Notes under the pieces: generated by a model
The model's database searches: none
The model's input: only the letters and a program-made list of their open reading frames with translations
What the model was told of the DNA's origin: nothing
Source of the DNA: an uncultured Bacteroides sp.
GTDB taxonomy: Bacteria; Bacteroidota; Bacteroidia; Bacteroidales; Bacteroidaceae
Reading direction: 5' to 3'
Length of the DNA: 20,617 nt
Assembly: GCA_900755095.1 (NCBI GenBank)
Contig: CAAEFE010000088.1
Span: 1-20,617, forward strand
Made by a program: the position numbers and the translations under genes
Shown here: in pieces, positions 8,931 through 16,067 of the stretch
How the letters are laid out: each line of letters opens with the position of its first letter
Position numbering within the stretch: the stretch's first letter is position 1

Positions 8931-9773
8931 ATGAAGCAACATCTATCTCATACACCCGGACCAATCGGAGTTTTCGATTCCGGATACGGTGGGCTGACTA
9001 TCCTCAACAAGATAAGAGAGGCACTGCCGGAATATGATTATGTCTATCTGGGAGACAATGCACGCACTCCTTACGGTACACGTTCTTTTGAAATCGTGTA
9101 CGAATTCACTTTGCAGGCAGTCAATAAATTGTTTGAAATGGGATGTCATCTCGTCATCTTGGCCTGCAATACAGCCTCTGCCAAAGCATTGCGCAGCATA
9201 CAAATGAATGACTTGCCCGGCATTGACCCTGAACGCCGTGTACTCGGAGTTATCCGCCCTACCGTTGAGTGTATAGGCGACATTACTCAAAGCCGTCATA
9301 TCGGAGTACTGGCAACAGCAGGTACCATCAAGTCCGAATCGTATCCATTGGAGATACATAAGCTATTCCCGGATATTCAAGTGAGTGGAATGGCATGCCC
9401 CATGTGGGTACCGCTAGTGGAAAATAATGAATCACAGAACGAAGGGGCTGATTATTTCATCCGGAAATACATTGACCAGCTGCTATCCAAAGATCCCGAA
9501 ATTGATACGATGATTCTGGGCTGCACGCATTATCCTATCTTGCTCCCTAAGATACAAAAATACACTCCGAAGCATATCCGTATTGTCGCACAAGGAGAAT
9601 ATGTAGCCGAAAGTCTGAAGGACTACCTGAGCAGACACCCGGAAATGAATGCCAAGTGTACCCAAAACGGCAGTTGTCTGTTTTACACCACAGAAGCGGA
9701 AGAGAAGTTTGTCGAATCGGCCTCTTCCTTCCTGAACCAGCAAATCGACGTAAAAAGAATTTCTCTCGAATAA
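8931..9773 (+). CDS. murI: Glutamate racemase
   Basis: 280 residues, usual length. MurI interconverts L- and D-glutamate without a cofactor, supplying D-Glu for the second position of the peptidoglycan peptide. The N-terminal GVFDSGYGGLT holds the acidic residue Asp16. The two catalytic cysteines lie in the expected motifs: Cys79 in LACNTASAKAL and Cys198 in LGCTHYPIL. YLGDNARTPYGTRS at about 41-54 is also a family motif. The start ATG at 8931 follows its own promoter box. Eighteen bases downstream of the catalytic-domain end there is no further domain; the protein stops at RISLE. D-Glu and the D-Ala-D-Ala product of ddl elsewhere in the window feed the same pathway. Confidence 0.96.
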   Translation: MKQHLSHTPGPIGVFDSGYGGLTILNKIREALPEYDYVYLGDNARTPYGTRSFEIVYEFTLQAVNKLFEMGCHLVILACNTASAKALRSIQMNDLPGIDPERRVLGVIRPTVECIGDITQSRHIGVLATAGTIKSESYPLEIHKLFPDIQVSGMACPMWVPLVENNESQNEGADYFIRKYIDQLLSKDPEIDTMILGCTHYPILLPKIQKYTPKHIRIVAQGEYVAESLKDYLSRHPEMNAKCTQNGSCLFYTTEAEEKFVESASSFLNQQIDVKRISLE

Positions 9774-9777
9774 ATAT

Positions 9778-9808
9778 GGGAAAGCAGATCAATCTTTCCT
9801 TCTTTTTT
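9778..9808 (+). terminator. Weak terminator-like hairpin after murI
   Basis: GGGAAAG at 9778-9784 can pair with CTTTCC at 9794-9799 (plus a G-U pair), loop of nine bases, followed by a T-rich run to 9808. The stem is short and mostly A-T, so termination would be partial at best. Confidence 0.4.
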
Positions 9809-9810
9809 GT

Positions 9811-9818
9811 TATATTTG
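9811..9818 (+). promoter_or_regulatory. Promoter -7 element for the DUF2007-like gene
   Basis: TATATTTG is an exact TAnnTTTG match, 28 bases before the start at 9847. No well-spaced -33 TTTG is seen; the nearest TTTG at 9806-9809 is too close. Confidence 0.55.
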
Positions 9819-9846
9819 TATACATAACCTCAAATAGCATAAGATT

Positions 9847-10080
9847 ATGAAAGAAGAAGATTATAGCAGGGCCATAGAAGTATTCTCTGGTTCTCCATGG
9901 GAAGCAGAAATTATCAAGGGATTGTTGGAAAGTAATGATATCCGCTGCGTCATTAAAGATGGTATCATGGGGACATTAGCCCCCTATATTGCTCCATCTG
10001 TATCTGTTCTGGTCACTGAAGACCAGTACGAAGCCGCTACTGAACTGATCAGAAGCCGCAACGAGAAAGATACTGACTGA
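9847..10080 (+). CDS. Small DUF2007-like protein, function unknown
   Basis: 77 residues, cytosolic, no signal or membrane segment. The sequence follows the DUF2007 pattern: an early strand (IEVFSGSPWEAEIIKGLLE) predicting a beta-alpha unit, then NDIRCVIKDG, a central hydrophobic and proline-containing loop (APYIAPSVSVLV), and a closing helix (EDQYEAATELIRSR). Members are often labelled putative signal-transducing proteins, but no activity is firmly known to me. It has its own promoter-like box after murI. Its last 32 bases overlap the 3' end of the convergent aminotransferase gene. Small size and clean family fit make it a real gene; the function remains open. Confidence 0.8.
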   Translation: MKEEDYSRAIEVFSGSPWEAEIIKGLLESNDIRCVIKDGIMGTLAPYIAPSVSVLVTEDQYEAATELIRSRNEKDTD

Positions 10081-11200
10081 TACGGTCCAGTCCTTCCCGG
10101 ATATTCTCCAGCGAATTCGCATAGGAGAAACGGACATATCCTTCGCCTCCCGTTCCAAAATCTATACCGGGAGTGATGCCGACATGCGCATTTTCGAGAA
10201 CATCGAATGCAAAGCGATAAGAGTCGGTAGTGAACTTACGTGCATCAGCGAAAATATAAAAGGCACCCTGAGGCTCAACTTTGATCTCAAATCCCATTTC
10301 CCGAAGGCGGCTGATCATATACCGGCGGCGTTCATCATAGATCTGTTTCATCCGCTCCACATCCGAGTCAGCCTGTCGCAATGCGGCAATTCCCGCTTGC
10401 TGAGCGATGCTGGACGCACAGATAAACAGATTCTGCTGCAACTTCTGCAAAGAACGCATGCAGGATTTCGGTGCTATCAGATAACCTAAGCGCAGCCCTG
10501 TCATCGCAAACCGCTTGGAAAATCCGTTCAGGACAAAAGCCTTATCCGTATATTCCAGAATACTATGCGCACGTCCCTCGTATACCAGTCCGTGATAGAT
10601 CTCATCCGAAATAATAGGAACGCCCAAAGATGCCACACTTTTCAGGAAATTCTCATCCAGCAACATACCCGTCGGATTCATCGGCGAATTAATAAAAATA
10701 CCTGCCGTATACGGAGTAACGCACTTACGGATCGCCTCTATATCATATTGCAAACCATTCTCTTCGGACAGAGGCACCAAGACAGGTTTTGCCTGGGCAG
10801 CCAACACGAAGTTACGATAACACGCATATCCCGGATTGGACAGAATCACTTCACTGTCCGAGTTGCAAAGCAACATCAAGACCAGAAGGATAGAGGGAGA
10901 AGAACCGGAAGTGACGACAATACAATCCGGATCGACGGTGACTCCATATTCACGTTGATAAAAAGCGGCTATTTCACGACGCAGTTCCGGATTCCCCAAA
11001 GAGTGAGTATAATGTGTGAGATGCCGGTCGTAGGCAGCCTTAGCAGCTTCCGCCACACAAACCGGAACGTCAAAGTCCGGCTCACCGACTTCCAGGTGGA
11101 TAACGTCCACACCTTGTTTCTGTAATTCATTTGCACGCTCCAATACATCCATCACGATAAAGGAGGTCATTTGTTCTACTTGGGGATTCGTATGTTTCAT
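10049..11200 (-). CDS. Pyridoxal phosphate-dependent aminotransferase, class I/II
   Basis: 383 residues from the ATG at 11198-11200. An in-frame ATG at 11258-11260 would add 20 residues (LQKQAEKNY...), but the likely promoter box at 11226-11233 lies inside that extension and the extension is not family-like, so the shorter form is chosen. Fold-type I landmarks are clear: SGSSPSI near 98-104, NSPMNPTG at 171-178, SDEIYHGLVY at 198-207, and the cofactor lysine Lys229 in GFSKRFAMTGLRLGY. A late GGEGYVRFSYA supplies the arginine that usually binds the substrate carboxylate. The enzyme moves amino groups between an amino acid and a 2-oxo acid in the cytosol; the substrate is not decided by sequence. 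It is divergent from proB, so an amino-acid synthesis role is plausible. Its end overlaps the convergent DUF2007-like gene by 32 bp. Confidence 0.88.
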   Translation of the reverse strand: MKHTNPQVEQMTSFIVMDVLERANELQKQGVDVIHLEVGEPDFDVPVCVAEAAKAAYDRHLTHYTHSLGNPELRREIAAFYQREYGVTVDPDCIVVTSGSSPSILLVLMLLCNSDSEVILSNPGYACYRNFVLAAQAKPVLVPLSEENGLQYDIEAIRKCVTPYTAGIFINSPMNPTGMLLDENFLKSVASLGVPIISDEIYHGLVYEGRAHSILEYTDKAFVLNGFSKRFAMTGLRLGYLIAPKSCMRSLQKLQQNLFICASSIAQQAGIAALRQADSDVERMKQIYDERRRYMISRLREMGFEIKVEPQGAFYIFADARKFTTDSYRFAFDVLENAHVGITPGIDFGTGGEGYVRFSYANSLENIREGLDRISQYLSRCGF

Positions 11201-11225
11201 TGTTTTTCTTTTATCTGTCAGGCTG

Positions 11226-11233
11226 CAAAGATA
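11226..11233 (-). promoter_or_regulatory. Promoter -7 element for the aminotransferase
   Basis: The minus strand reads TATCTTTG, an exact TAnnTTTG match, 25 bases before the chosen ATG. Its position inside a longer possible reading frame argues for the shorter aminotransferase start. Confidence 0.6.
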
Positions 11234-11250
11234 ATTCTTTTCAGCCTGTT

Positions 11251-11283
11251 TTTGTAACATATCGACAAAAAGCTCTATATTTG
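11251..11283 (+). promoter_or_regulatory. Bipartite promoter for proB-proA-argF'
   Basis: TTTG at 11251-11254 and TATATTTG at 11276-11283 are separated by 21 bases, close to the Bacteroides consensus of TTTG at -33 and TAnnTTTG at -7. It is the best-formed promoter in the window. The proB start follows 22 bases later, so the leader would be short and leaves no room for an attenuator. Confidence 0.75.
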
Positions 11284-11305
11284 TACTTTCAAATCGTTAG
11301 TAAGG

Positions 11306-12388
11306 ATGAAACAAGAGTTTACACGAATAGCAGTAAAAGTAGGCAGTAACGTATTGGCACGCCGTGACGGTACATTGGACGTCACCCGTATGTCGGCACT
11401 CGTTGACCAGATAGCAGAATTAAATAAATCCGGAGTAGAGATCATTCTTATTTCTTCGGGAGCTGTTGCTTCGGGACGCAGCGAGATACACCCGCAGAAA
11501 AAGCTCGACAGTGTAGACCAGCGCCAGTTATTCTCCGCCGTAGGACAGGCTAAATTAATAAACCGCTACTATGAGCTTTTCCGTGAACACGGCATTGCGG
11601 TAGGTCAGGTACTGACTACCAAAGAGAACTTCAGTACCCGCCGCCATTATCTGAATCAGAAGAACTGTATGACGGTGATGCTCGAAAACGGCGTCATCCC
11701 CATCGTCAATGAGAATGATACGATTTCGGTCAGCGAGCTTATGTTCACGGACAATGACGAGCTTTCCGGACTGATCGCTTCCATGATGGATGCGCAGGCA
11801 TTGATTATCCTGAGTAACATAGACGGAATCTACAACGGTTCACCCTCCGATCCTGCCTCCGCTGTCATTCGGGAGATCGAGCATGGAAAGGATTTATCCA
11901 ACTATATCCAGGCTACCAAATCGAGTTTCGGTCGTGGCGGTATGCTGACGAAAACGAATATCGCCCGCAAGGTAGCCGACGAAGGGATTACAGTCATTAT
12001 CGCCAACGGAAAACGGGATAATATTCTCGTAGACTTGTTGCAACAACCGGACGATACGGTTTGCACGCGCTTTATCCCTTCCACCGAGGCGGTATCCAGT
12101 GTAAAGAAATGGATTGCCCACAGCGAAGGATTCGCCAAAGGGGAAATTCATATTAACGAATGTGCCACGGATATACTCAGTTCGGAGAAGGCAGCCAGCA
12201 TTCTTCCGGTCGGAATCACCCACATCGAAGGCGAATTTGAGAAGGACGATATTGTACGCATCATGGACTTCCTGGGCAATCAGGTTGGTGTAGGAAAAGC
12301 GAACTGCGATTCCGCACAGGCCAGGGAAGCAATGGGCAAACATGGCAAAAAGCCTGTAGTACATTACGACTATCTGTATATCGAATAA
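11306..12388 (+). CDS. proB: Glutamate 5-kinase
   Basis: 360 residues, the length of a two-domain ProB. It phosphorylates the side-chain carboxylate of glutamate using ATP, the first and normally proline-inhibited step of proline synthesis. The N-terminal amino-acid kinase domain (about 1-255) shows [27 protein letters not shown] and [12 protein letters not shown], followed by LSNIDGIY and the lysine-bearing GRGGMLTK. The C-terminal part from about 275 ([37 protein letters not shown]) is a PUA domain, found in many bacterial glutamate kinases. proA starts 26 bp after the stop, so they form an operon whose products act in successive steps, and the unstable product glutamyl phosphate is probably channelled. 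Confidence 0.96.
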   Translation: MKQEFTRIAVKVGSNVLARRDGTLDVTRMSALVDQIAELNKSGVEIILISSGAVASGRSEIHPQKKLDSVDQRQLFSAVGQAKLINRYYELFREHGIAVGQVLTTKENFSTRRHYLNQKNCMTVMLENGVIPIVNENDTISVSELMFTDNDELSGLIASMMDAQALIILSNIDGIYNGSPSDPASAVIREIEHGKDLSNYIQATKSSFGRGGMLTKTNIARKVADEGITVIIANGKRDNILVDLLQQPDDTVCTRFIPSTEAVSSVKKWIAHSEGFAKGEIHINECATDILSSEKAASILPVGITHIEGEFEKDDIVRIMDFLGNQVGVGKANCDSAQAREAMGKHGKKPVVHYDYLYIE

Positions 12389-12414
12389 AAAATATAAAAC
12401 GTAAAAAGGAGCAA

Positions 12415-13668
12415 ATGACTACAAATTTAAACGGAACTTTCGCTGCTGTACAAGCTGCCAGCCGGGAATTGGCGTTGCTGAGTGACGACACCATCAATCA
12501 GATACTGAATGCGGTCGCTGATGCTGCCATTGCCGAAACACCCTTTATCCTGTCAGAAAATGAAAAGGACCTGGCACGGATGGACAAGAGTAACCCGAAG
12601 TACGACCGGTTAAAACTGACGGAAGAGAGGCTGAAAGGCATCGCTGCCGACACACGTAATGTAGCCACTCTCCCCTCCCCGCTGGGAAGGATATTAAAGG
12701 AAACCTCCCGCCCCAATGGAATGAAGCTGACCAAAGTCAGTGTCCCCTTCGGAGTAATAGGCATCATCTATGAAGCGCGTCCTAATGTCAGCTTCGACGT
12801 CTTTTCCCTTTGCCTGAAAAGCGGAAATGCCTGCATCCTGAAAGGTGGAAGTGATGCGGACGATTCCAACCGTGCCATCATCAGCGTCATTCACAAGGTA
12901 CTTGAAAAGTTTCATGTCAACCCGCATATAGTAGAACTGCTCCCGGCAGACAGAGAGGCTACGGCAGCATTACTGAATGCGACAGGCTATGTAGACCTGA
13001 TTATTCCGAGAGGAAGCAGCAATCTGATAAATTTCGTGCGCGAGAATGCACGGATTCCTGTCATTGAAACAGGAGCAGGTATCTGCCATACTTATTTTGA
13101 TGAGTTCGGAGATACCCGGAAAGGAGCGGATATTATCCATAATGCCAAGACACGCCGTGTCAGTGTCTGCAATGCGCTCGACTGCACCATCATTCATGAG
13201 AAACGTCTGGGGGATTTGCCTGCGCTCTGCGATCAACTGAAAGAAAGCAAGGTTACTATCTATGCAGATACACAGGCTTATCAGGCACTGGAAGGACATT
13301 ATCCGGCTGAGTTGCTGCAACCTGCCACCCCGGAAAGCTTCGGAACAGAGTTTCTGGATTACAAAATGGCTGTCAAAACGGTGAAAAGTTTTGAAGACGC
13401 ACTGGGGCATATACAGGAAAACAGTTCAAGGCACAGCGAATGTATCGTGACCGAAAACAAAGAGCGTGCCGCCTTGTTTACTAAGATAGTAGATGCGGCA
13501 TGCGTATATACCAACGTATCTACCGCTTTCACCGACGGTGCACAATTCGGCCTGGGAGCCGAAATCGGCATCAGTACTCAAAAGCTGCATGCCCGCGGTC
13601 CGATGGGACTGGAGGAAATCACTTCCTACAAATGGGTGATCGAAGGCGACGGACAGACCAGATGGTAA
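12415..13668 (+). CDS. proA: Gamma-glutamyl phosphate reductase
   Basis: 417 residues, full length. ProA reduces glutamyl 5-phosphate with NADPH to glutamate 5-semialdehyde, which cyclises to the direct precursor of proline. It belongs to the aldehyde dehydrogenase fold. The segment [19 protein letters not shown] at about 107-125 is the ProA signature for cofactor binding. The catalytic cysteine is Cys252 in [37 protein letters not shown] near the C-terminus is the other classical family pattern. The third proline enzyme, ProC, is not in the window. The gene lies between proB and argF' with short gaps (26 and 53 bp) and no promoter box in either, so a three-gene operon is likely. Confidence 0.96.
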   Translation: MTTNLNGTFAAVQAASRELALLSDDTINQILNAVADAAIAETPFILSENEKDLARMDKSNPKYDRLKLTEERLKGIAADTRNVATLPSPLGRILKETSRPNGMKLTKVSVPFGVIGIIYEARPNVSFDVFSLCLKSGNACILKGGSDADDSNRAIISVIHKVLEKFHVNPHIVELLPADREATAALLNATGYVDLIIPRGSSNLINFVRENARIPVIETGAGICHTYFDEFGDTRKGADIIHNAKTRRVSVCNALDCTIIHEKRLGDLPALCDQLKESKVTIYADTQAYQALEGHYPAELLQPATPESFGTEFLDYKMAVKTVKSFEDALGHIQENSSRHSECIVTENKERAALFTKIVDAACVYTNVSTAFTDGAQFGLGAEIGISTQKLHARGPMGLEEITSYKWVIEGDGQTRW

Positions 13669-13721
13669 AGTGAGGAAACGACAAATGATCAATTGGACAA
13701 TAACGATTAATGATAGATAAA

Positions 13722-14678
13722 ATGAAGAAATTTACTTGTGTACAGGACATCGGCGATTTAAAATCAGCCCTTGCAGAAGCATTTGAAATTCAAAAAGACC
13801 GCTTCAAATATGTAGAGTTGGGACGAAACAAGACATTGATGATGATCTTCTTTAATTCCAGCCTCCGTACCCGCCTCAGCACACAGAAAGCTGCTCTTAA
13901 TCTGGGAATGAATGTAATGGTGCTGGACATCAACCAAGGTGCATGGAAACTGGAAACAGAACGTGGCGTCATCATGGATGGTGACAAACCGGAACATCTG
14001 CTGGAAGCGATTCCTGTGATGGGTTGTTATTGTGACATCATCGGAGTACGTTCCTTTGCCCGTTTCGAAGATCGTGATTTTGACTATCAGGAGACTATTC
14101 TGAATCAATTTATCCAATATTCCGGACGTCCTGTCTTCTCGATGGAGGCAGCTACCCGCCACCCATTGCAGAGCTTTGCCGATTTAATCACCATTGAGGA
14201 ATATAAAAAGACGGCACGTCCCAAAGTCGTAATGACTTGGGCGCCACATCCCCGTCCATTGCCACAGGCTGTTCCCAACTCCTTTGCAGAGTGGATGAAT
14301 GCCACTGACTATGATTTCGTTATCACTCACCCGGAAGGATATGAGCTGGCGCCGCAATTCGTAGGAAATGCCAAAGTAGAATATGATCAGATGAAGGCTT
14401 TCGAAGGAGCAGACTTTATATACGCCAAGAACTGGGCTGCCTATACAGGCGACAATTACGGTCAGATATTAAGCAAAGACCGTGAATGGACAGTCAGCGA
14501 CCGACAGATGGCAGTAACCAACAATGCTTTCTTTATGCACTGCCTACCTGTTCGCAGAAATATGATCGTTACGGATGATGTAATCGAAAGTCCTCAGTCT
14601 ATCGTTATCCCCGAAGCTGCCAACCGTGAAATCTCGGCTACGGTGGTTTTGAAGAGATTGATTGAGGGATTGGAATAA
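13722..14678 (+). CDS. argF': N-succinylornithine carbamoyltransferase (ArgF')
   Basis: 318 residues from the ATG at 13722; an ATG at 13710 would add MIDK, but the published Bacteroides protein begins MKKFTC. The enzyme transfers a carbamoyl group from carbamoyl phosphate to N-succinyl-L-ornithine, a step of the unusual succinylated arginine route of Bacteroides. The carbamoyl-phosphate motif SLRTR is at 47-51 and the HCLPVRR motif lies near the C-terminus. Residue 90 is Pro (DGDKPEHL). From published structural work, Pro90 sets preference for the succinyl substrate; acetylornithine enzymes have Glu there. This numbering match supports both the start and the specificity. It follows proA by 53 bp, joining arginine and proline synthesis in one unit. 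No terminator is evident except the palindrome array beginning 32 bp downstream. Confidence 0.93.
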   Translation: MKKFTCVQDIGDLKSALAEAFEIQKDRFKYVELGRNKTLMMIFFNSSLRTRLSTQKAALNLGMNVMVLDINQGAWKLETERGVIMDGDKPEHLLEAIPVMGCYCDIIGVRSFARFEDRDFDYQETILNQFIQYSGRPVFSMEAATRHPLQSFADLITIEEYKKTARPKVVMTWAPHPRPLPQAVPNSFAEWMNATDYDFVITHPEGYELAPQFVGNAKVEYDQMKAFEGADFIYAKNWAAYTGDNYGQILSKDREWTVSDRQMAVTNNAFFMHCLPVRRNMIVTDDVIESPQSIVIPEAANREISATVVLKRLIEGLE

Positions 14679-14710
14679 ACGGAACATCTGTGAATGAAAC
14701 CTTGCTTTTA

Positions 14711-14816
14711 TTCTCGCACCTATGAGAAAAGATTCTCATGCCTTTGAGAAATTTTTCTCATAGGTATGAGAATTTTTTCTCATTGCGGTGAGAACTTTTT
14801 CTCATAAGCATGAGAA
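14711..14816. repeat. Array of five 18-bp dyad-symmetric units at exact 22-bp period
   Basis: Units start at 14711, 14733, 14755, 14777 and 14799. Each fits TTCTCA-N6-TGAGAA (the first has G for A at position 6), and neighbours are separated by four bases (AAGA, ATTT, TTTT, CTTT). A partial TTGAGAA follows at 14821. Unit 3 is an almost perfect palindrome (TTCTCATAGGTATGAGAA). The array lies between the convergent 3' ends of argF' and the rhodanese gene, so it is downstream of both rather than in a promoter. It may form successive hairpins in RNA, ending or protecting both transcripts, or may be bound by a dimeric protein on each turn pair of DNA. I know no named family that it fits. Confidence 0.85.
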
Positions 14817-14946
14817 TACATTGAGAATATAGCAACATCTATTTAACTGTATACTAGCACGATAACGATTGCATCCCTTCAGAATTTTATGTAAAGCGCA
14901 ACCATTTATTCTAGAATAGATAGAAAAAAGCCGTACAGCAACAACC

Positions 14947-15339
14947 TTAGTATTCTATCTCCTTTCCTGCCGCCTGCCAGGCATTGAATCCTTTACCAAG
15001 CTCCACAACCTTAAATCCTTTTTCACTAAGGATCGCAGCAGCTTTCTTGCTCCGTTTACCGCTACGGCAATACAACGCAACCGGTTTGTTCTTTTGCAAC
15101 AATGAATCCGCCATCGAGGCAAAAGAGTCATCCATCACATTTATATTGATCGTTTTTGCAATATGTCCTTCTGAATATTCAGCCAGTGTCCGAACATCCA
15201 GACGCTGCACTTCTTCATCCTGAATGATAGAATCGAAATCCTCTACATTCACCGTTTTAAAGTCTCCTTTCTGCTGACAGGAGAAAAGAGAAGAGAGAAA
15301 TAAAAATAATCCCACGACTAATTGATTCATTTTAAACAT
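14947..15339 (-). CDS. Rhodanese-domain lipoprotein
   Basis: 130 residues (127 if the second ATG, 15328-15330, is used; both give a working signal peptide). A lipoprotein signal ends in LFSC with Cys21. The rest is a single rhodanese domain: VEDFDSIIQ, RLDVRTLAEYSEGHI at about 46-60, and the active-site loop CRSGKRS with catalytic Cys91. Such domains carry sulfur as a cysteine persulfide. After Cys21 comes QQKGDF, without the acidic run of a surface-export signal, so the protein probably faces the periplasm. It is the last gene of the minus-strand group, 14 bp after the NigD-like gene. The natural sulfur donor and acceptor are unknown. Confidence 0.88.
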   Translation of the reverse strand: MFKMNQLVVGLFLFLSSLFSCQQKGDFKTVNVEDFDSIIQDEEVQRLDVRTLAEYSEGHIAKTININVMDDSFASMADSLLQKNKPVALYCRSGKRSKKAAAILSEKGFKVVELGKGFNAWQAAGKEIEY

Positions 15340-15353
15340 ATGTACTATCTTAA

Positions 15354-16067
15354 TCAGTTCACGCCCGGAACATATTCAAATCCCGGATCACAATACTTGC
15401 TTGATTCTACCACCACACCATTTTTATCTGTGGTATGATACTTGAATTTTATCCTTATGGTTTGATGAGGATTTTCTTCATCCACATATTTCGTCAGAGG
15501 AACAGAAATGTAAGCACGACGATTATAGTTCTCCTCATCCCCATTCGCATCATGAAACAGAGACAAAGTAACGACTGTCTCATCCCCTTCCACCTCGACG
15601 CTCTCTTCTATCATACCAAACACGTGCTGTTTGCCACTATTGATATTGATCTTCACGTTCAGAATCATATTCAAATAGTCACGCCCCAGCCAAATGCTGG
15701 TCACGTCTACCGGATCATACTTCAGTCCGCCTTCAAAAGCCGGGTCGTCAGCCCCCTTTGGCTCCGGTGTCACCACCGACTGCAATGAGTATATGACAGC
15801 CGTAGCATCCTCCGGATTTACTTCATAGTTACTGATTACACGCCTAGCCGAGTTCGGAGAAATGGTTGATCCGGTACGGTCTTTCGCAACAGTCAACAGC
15901 TCTCCCTTGTCAGGAAGCAGACTCTGTATCAGACCATCCGCCCCAGCCTTCACTGTGACAAATTCCAACTTCACAGAAGGATAATAGTAATCATCATCAT
16001 CCCCGCAGGCAGTCATCAGGAAAAGCATACCCAAAAGCCAGAGTGTATGTAACTTTACTTTATTCAT
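15354..16067 (-). CDS. NigD-like surface lipoprotein, function unknown
   Basis: 237 residues from the ATG at 16065-16067, which overlaps the upstream stop codon as ATGA; an in-frame TTG six bases upstream would add two residues and is less likely. The signal peptide ends in LMTAC (Cys21). The mature protein begins CGDDDDYYYPSVKLEF; the acidic run right after cysteine is a strong match to the Bacteroides surface-lipoprotein export signal. The body is beta-rich (KLEFVTVKAGADG, TAVIYSLQSV, DYLNMILNVKIN, ETVVTLSLFHDANGD, IRIKFKYHTTDKNG), the pattern of NigD-like proteins, which are widespread in Bacteroides and without known activity. It is coupled to the acyltransferase gene upstream. The family call is from recognised features; the surface location is inference. 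Confidence 0.82.
   Translation of the reverse strand: MNKVKLHTLWLLGMLFLMTACGDDDDYYYPSVKLEFVTVKAGADGLIQSLLPDKGELLTVAKDRTGSTISPNSARRVISNYEVNPEDATAVIYSLQSVVTPEPKGADDPAFEGGLKYDPVDVTSIWLGRDYLNMILNVKININSGKQHVFGMIEESVEVEGDETVVTLSLFHDANGDEENYNRRAYISVPLTKYVDEENPHQTIRIKFKYHTTDKNGVVVESSKYCDPGFEYVPGVN

Noticed and set aside
10184..11125. Plus-strand open frames opposite the aminotransferase
   Set aside because: They are shadows of a gene with a complete set of PLP-enzyme motifs on the other strand.
11201..11260. Upstream ATG that would add 20 residues to the aminotransferase
   Set aside because: A good -7 promoter box lies inside the extension and the added residues do not look like the family's N-terminus.
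13710..13721. Earlier ATG for argF' (adds MIDK)
   Set aside because: The start at 13722 matches the known Bacteroides N-terminus and puts Pro at position 90 as published.
14711..14816. CRISPR array
   Set aside because: Repeats are 18 bp palindromes with only 4-base spacers, and no cas gene is nearby.
14900..14946. Terminator for the rhodanese gene (palindrome ATTCTAGAAT and a T run)
   Set aside because: The palindrome and the T run are in the wrong order for an intrinsic terminator, and the stem is short and AT-rich.
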